Below are positions 61,480-64,000 of a DNA stretch of 64,000 bases, in pieces. The notes below the pieces were generated by a model that saw only the letters and a list, made by a program, of their open reading frames with translations, was not told the origin of the DNA and made no database searches. The first letter of the stretch is position 1; each line of letters begins with the position of its first letter. The position numbers and the translations under genes are program-made. The stretch covers positions 186,001 through 250,000 of the forward strand of contig CAKMIA010000001.1 in the NCBI GenBank assembly GCA_927353735.1. The letters run 5' to 3'. Source of the DNA: an uncultured Veillonellaceae bacterium. GTDB lineage: Bacteria > Bacillota > Negativicutes > Veillonellales > Dialisteraceae.

Positions 61480-62700
61480 TCAAAACTGTTTCAGGAATCT
61501 CATATCGTTCTCATAGAACAGACGGAGATCATCAATGCCGTACAGCAGCATGGCAATGCGCTCCACGCCCATGCCGAAGGCGAAGCCGCTCACTTTTGCC
61601 GGATCATAGCCGTTCAGGGTGAGCACATTGGGATGTACCATGCCTGCACCGAGGATCTCCAGCCATTCATCGGCATTGGTCTCGCCGTGCATGCGGGATG
61701 CAAAGGAGATATCCACTTCGGCAGACGGTTCCGTGAAGGGGAAATAGCTCGAACGGAAGCGGATCTTCGTATCGGAGCCGAAGATCTCTTTCAGGAAGAT
61801 CTCAAGCGTGCCCTTGAGGTCGGAGAATTTGATGCCCTTGTCCACTACGAGGCCTTCCACCTGATGGAATACCGGAGAGTGGGTGGCGTCATTATCCCAG
61901 CGGAATACCTTCCCCGGTGCGATGACGCGGATGGGCGAATTCGGCTCATGGCTCTGGAGGGTGCGCGCCTGTACCGGAGAGGTGTGGGTGCGGAGCAGGA
62001 AATTCATGTTTTCCGTCAGATAGAAGGAGTCCTGCATATCTCTGGCGGGATGATCCTTCGGCAGATTCAGGCAGTAGAAATTGTAGTAATCCTCTTCAAT
62101 TTCCGGCCCTTCCGCCACGGAATAGCCCATGTTCATAAAGGTGTCCATGATGAGGTGAAGCGCCTTATTCAGCGGATGAATATGGCCTGTCTGATGGCGG
62201 CGTGCGGGAAGGGTGATATCGATCCGTTCTTCCCGGATGCGCTTCGCCAGATTGGCCGCCTTGAATTCCGCCTTTTTCTCTGCTTCGACCGCTTCGATCT
62301 CCTCGCGGACTGTATTGGCGAGAGCGCCCATGACAGGACGGTCCTCTGCGGTAAGATCCTTCATGCCGCGGAGGATCGCAGTGAGGCGACCTTTCTTGCC
62401 GAGGTAAGCCACGCGGGCTTCCTGCAGCGTCTTTTCATCAGTGCTTTCTTCGAGGGCTTTTTTGGCCTCTTCCCGGAGACCGGCCAGTTCCTCTTTCATC
62501 AGACCGGCAATGGCGCGGCTCACAGCTGCTTCAGTCTCTGCGGCGAGAGCCCGTCCTTCCTTTCCGAGTTTTTTGATTTCTCCAAGGACCTCAGCCAGTG
62601 CGCTGCCGATCGTTCGGCCGGATTCATCCTGTGCCTTTCTGTCTTTGCAGGCATCCAGCGCCTGCTGCGCTTTCTGCCGTAATGTTTCCAAACTTTCCAT
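61480..62700 (-). CDS. pheS: phenylalanyl-tRNA synthetase alpha subunit, with extended N-terminus
   Basis: 406 residues; most bacterial PheS proteins have about 340. The extra 65 or so residues precede the usual start of the coiled-coil arm (EELAGLREEAKKALEE) and are themselves helical and Lys/Glu/Ala-rich, like a second copy of the arm. CAGGAGG before the first ATG supports the long form; the Met at residue 68 has no ribosome site. Catalytic motifs are normal: GYSVAEGPEIE, FRWDNDATHSPVFHQVEG and GMGVERIAML. It is controlled by a Phe T-box. Confidence 0.95.
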   Translation of the reverse strand: MESLETLRQKAQQALDACKDRKAQDESGRTIGSALAEVLGEIKKLGKEGRALAAETEAAVSRAIAGLMKEELAGLREEAKKALEESTDEKTLQEARVAYLGKKGRLTAILRGMKDLTAEDRPVMGALANTVREEIEAVEAEKKAEFKAANLAKRIREERIDITLPARRHQTGHIHPLNKALHLIMDTFMNMGYSVAEGPEIEEDYYNFYCLNLPKDHPARDMQDSFYLTENMNFLLRTHTSPVQARTLQSHEPNSPIRVIAPGKVFRWDNDATHSPVFHQVEGLVVDKGIKFSDLKGTLEIFLKEIFGSDTKIRFRSSYFPFTEPSAEVDISFASRMHGETNADEWLEILGAGMVHPNVLTLNGYDPAKVSGFAFGMGVERIAMLLYGIDDLRLFYENDMRFLKQF

Positions 62701-62756
62701 CCGGAATGCCTCCTGAAAAAAATAAGGGAACGGGAGCGGATGCCCCCTGAAATGAA

Positions 62757-62972
62757 ATAAAAAAATCCGCCCCGTAAAGGGGCGGAATTATTTCCGCGGT
62801 ACCACCCTGATTTAGTACTCGTCAGCCTTAACGCGGCCCGGACGCCTGCCCTACTCCGTTCAGGCAGGAACTCCGAAGCGAACGCGACTTCCAACGCCTG
62901 CCGGCTTGCACCTCCTGCCGGCTCTCTGCAAAAGCGTCGTGGAAATCTCCTCTTCATCCTCGTTCTGTATGT
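62757..62972 (-). ncRNA. T-box riboswitch of pheST (Phe-specific)
   Basis: On the minus strand the leader has the T-box sequence AGGGTGGTACCGCGG (62794-62808) and a likely specifier codon TTC for Phe at 62868-62870 in GGAGTTCCTG. A terminator hairpin of CCGCCCC with GGGGCGG and a T run (62757-62787) follows. Uncharged tRNA-Phe should stabilise the antiterminator and switch on pheS and pheT. Confidence 0.95.
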
Positions 62973-62977
62973 GACGT

Positions 62978-63006
62978 ATTATACCACCGGCGCGGTGCGC
63001 CTGCAA
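62978..63006 (-). promoter_or_regulatory. promoter of the pheST T-box leader
   Basis: -35 TTGCAG (63001-63006), 17-base spacer and -10 TATAAT (62978-62983). Confidence 0.75.
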
Positions 63007-63007
63007 A

Positions 63008-64000
63008 TCAGTACACAGCGGCGTTGGCGATGACCAGGCGCTGCACCTGATTCGTGCCTTCGTAGATCTGCATGACCTTGGCGTCGCGCATATATTTTTC
63101 ATTGGGATTTTCCCGGGAATAGCCGTTGCCGCCCATGACCTGCACGGCCTTGGTGGTGACTTCCATGGCCACGTCGGATGCGTAGCACTTGGCCATGGCG
63201 GAGAACTTGGCCGCTTCCTTGTCTCCCTGATCGTGGAGCCAGCAGGCCTTGTGGACCAGCGCACGGGCTGCTTCGGTCTTCATGACCATGTCCGCCATCA
63301 TTTCCTGCACCATTTCAAAGGTGGAGATCTTCACGCCGAACTGTTTTCTCTGGTGTGCGTAATGGATGGCCGATTCCAGTGCCGCCTGCGCGATGCCGAC
63401 GGATACAGCGCCGACGATGGGACGGGAGGTCTCGAGGGTCTGCATGGCAAGACGGAAGCCCATGCCTTCACGGCCGACGCGGCATGATTCGGGAATGAAG
63501 CAGTCGTCAAAGAGGAGCTCGGACGTAGCGGACGCACGGATGCCCATCTTGTCCTCTTCCTTGCCTACAGAGAAGCCCGGCGTCTTCGTATCCACGAGGA
63601 ATACGGTGAGGCCGCGCACGCCGCCGCCCTCGCGGGTATTGGCGAAAAGGGTGACCTTATCGGCAATGGGGCCGTTGGTGATAAAGCATTTCGTACCGTT
63701 CAGGACGTAGCCGCCGTCCACTTTCCGGGCCCGGCAGGATACGGCGCCCGCATCAGAGCCGGCAGACGGTTCCGTCAGCGCAAAGGCCGCCATGCCGCCG
63801 GAGAGCAGGCATTCACAAAATTCCTTTTTCTGGGCATCATTGCCGCCGATCAGGATCGGATAGGAGGCCAGTGCATTGGCTGCACAGATGGTGGCTACGC
63901 CGGCACAGCCCTTCCCCAGCTCTTCTGCAATGATGGCCGAGGTGAGCAGATCAAGGCCTGCCCCGCCGTATTCCTTCGGCACGGAGAGGGAGGTCATGCC
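63008..64000 (-). CDS. acyl-CoA dehydrogenase (N-terminus outside the window)
   Basis: At least 330 residues; the frame is still open at the right edge, and about 50 N-terminal residues are missing relative to the usual 380. It has the FAD-binding family pattern: GGAGLDLL, ALTEPSAGSDAG, TNGPIADKV and the IYEGTNQVQR segment with the catalytic Glu, like short-chain (butyryl-CoA type) enzymes. It reduces acyl-CoA chains or works with EtfAB in butanoate-type fermentation. The stop lies just beside the pheST promoter, and no clear terminator is seen. The exact chain-length class is uncertain. Confidence 0.93.
   Translation of the reverse strand, partial: GMTSLSVPKEYGGAGLDLLTSAIIAEELGKGCAGVATICAANALASYPILIGGNDAQKKEFCECLLSGGMAAFALTEPSAGSDAGAVSCRARKVDGGYVLNGTKCFITNGPIADKVTLFANTREGGGVRGLTVFLVDTKTPGFSVGKEEDKMGIRASATSELLFDDCFIPESCRVGREGMGFRLAMQTLETSRPIVGAVSVGIAQAALESAIHYAHQRKQFGVKISTFEMVQEMMADMVMKTEAARALVHKACWLHDQGDKEAAKFSAMAKCYASDVAMEVTTKAVQVMGGNGYSRENPNEKYMRDAKVMQIYEGTNQVQRLVIANAAVY

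Overview
The window looks like a chromosomal segment of a diderm Firmicute of the class Negativicutes (Veillonella/Dialister/Megasphaera side; the genus is a guess). Firmicute signs are the gene order yicC-remA-gmk-rpoZ-coaBC-(metK)-priA-def-fmt-rsmB-rlmN-prpC-prkC-rsgA-rpe, an S-box leader on metK, a Phe T-box on pheST, and the rplU-prp-rpmA set with an N-terminally extended L27. Outer-membrane signs are TonB/ExbB/ExbD and a two-partner secretion pair with a 2473-residue adhesin. Most genes lie on the minus strand and are densely packed, with many ATGA or TAATG junctions.

Layout. 0-3.5 kb: rsfS and an S1-domain protein, then lexA divergent from a small secreted LysM protein that resembles the SOS division inhibitor YneA, then a solitary tyrosine recombinase. 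3.5-3.7 kb: a non-coding stretch with a tandem 16-bp repeat and a perfect dif-like inverted repeat. 3.8-9 kb: nucleoside and sulfur salvage (mtaD, ahcY, mtnA, mtnP) with hslO. 9-25.4 kb: the core translation, signalling and coenzyme block, with riboswitch-controlled metK between coaBC and priA, ending in dapF. 25.5-33 kb: rqcH, gluQRS, an M16C protease and lysC. 32.7-35.4 kb: cbiL-cbiA-cobA (corrinoid). 35.5-37.2 kb: exbB-exbD-tonB. 37.2-39.8 kb: a small unknown gene, radC, maf, a DUF4321 protein and a lipoprotein. 39.9-47.7 kb: tmcAL, putP, rnpB, a Nif3-family protein, trmK, a UPF0126/TRIC channel and a DUF4127 exported protein. 47.8-49.5 kb: rplU-prp-rpmA and a divergent SpeD-like protein without its pyruvoyl serine. 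49.6-58.7 kb: tpsB-tpsA. 59-63 kb: T-box-pheS-pheT. The right edge holds a truncated acyl-CoA dehydrogenase.

How the genes work together. SAM metabolism recurs: metK makes SAM under riboswitch control, methyltransferases (rlmN, rsmB, trmK, cbiL) use it, and ahcY, mtaD, mtnP and mtnA handle the by-products SAH, 5'-deoxyadenosine and MTA. PrkC/PrpC form a reversible Ser/Thr phosphorylation pair. RqcH, Prp/L27, RsfS and RsgA all act on the ribosome. TonB/ExbB/ExbD would energise outer-membrane uptake, possibly of corrinoids given the adjacent cobalamin genes.

The less ordinary features are the recombinase with its dif-like site, the SpeD homologue lacking two catalytic residues, the very large GLUG-repeat adhesin with an internally repeated module, the lexA/LysM SOS-like module with two candidate operators, the 24-bp perfect hairpin at the end of the SpeD-like gene, and a rise in GC content along the window. 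No CRISPR array, prophage block, tRNA or toxin-antitoxin pair was recognised.
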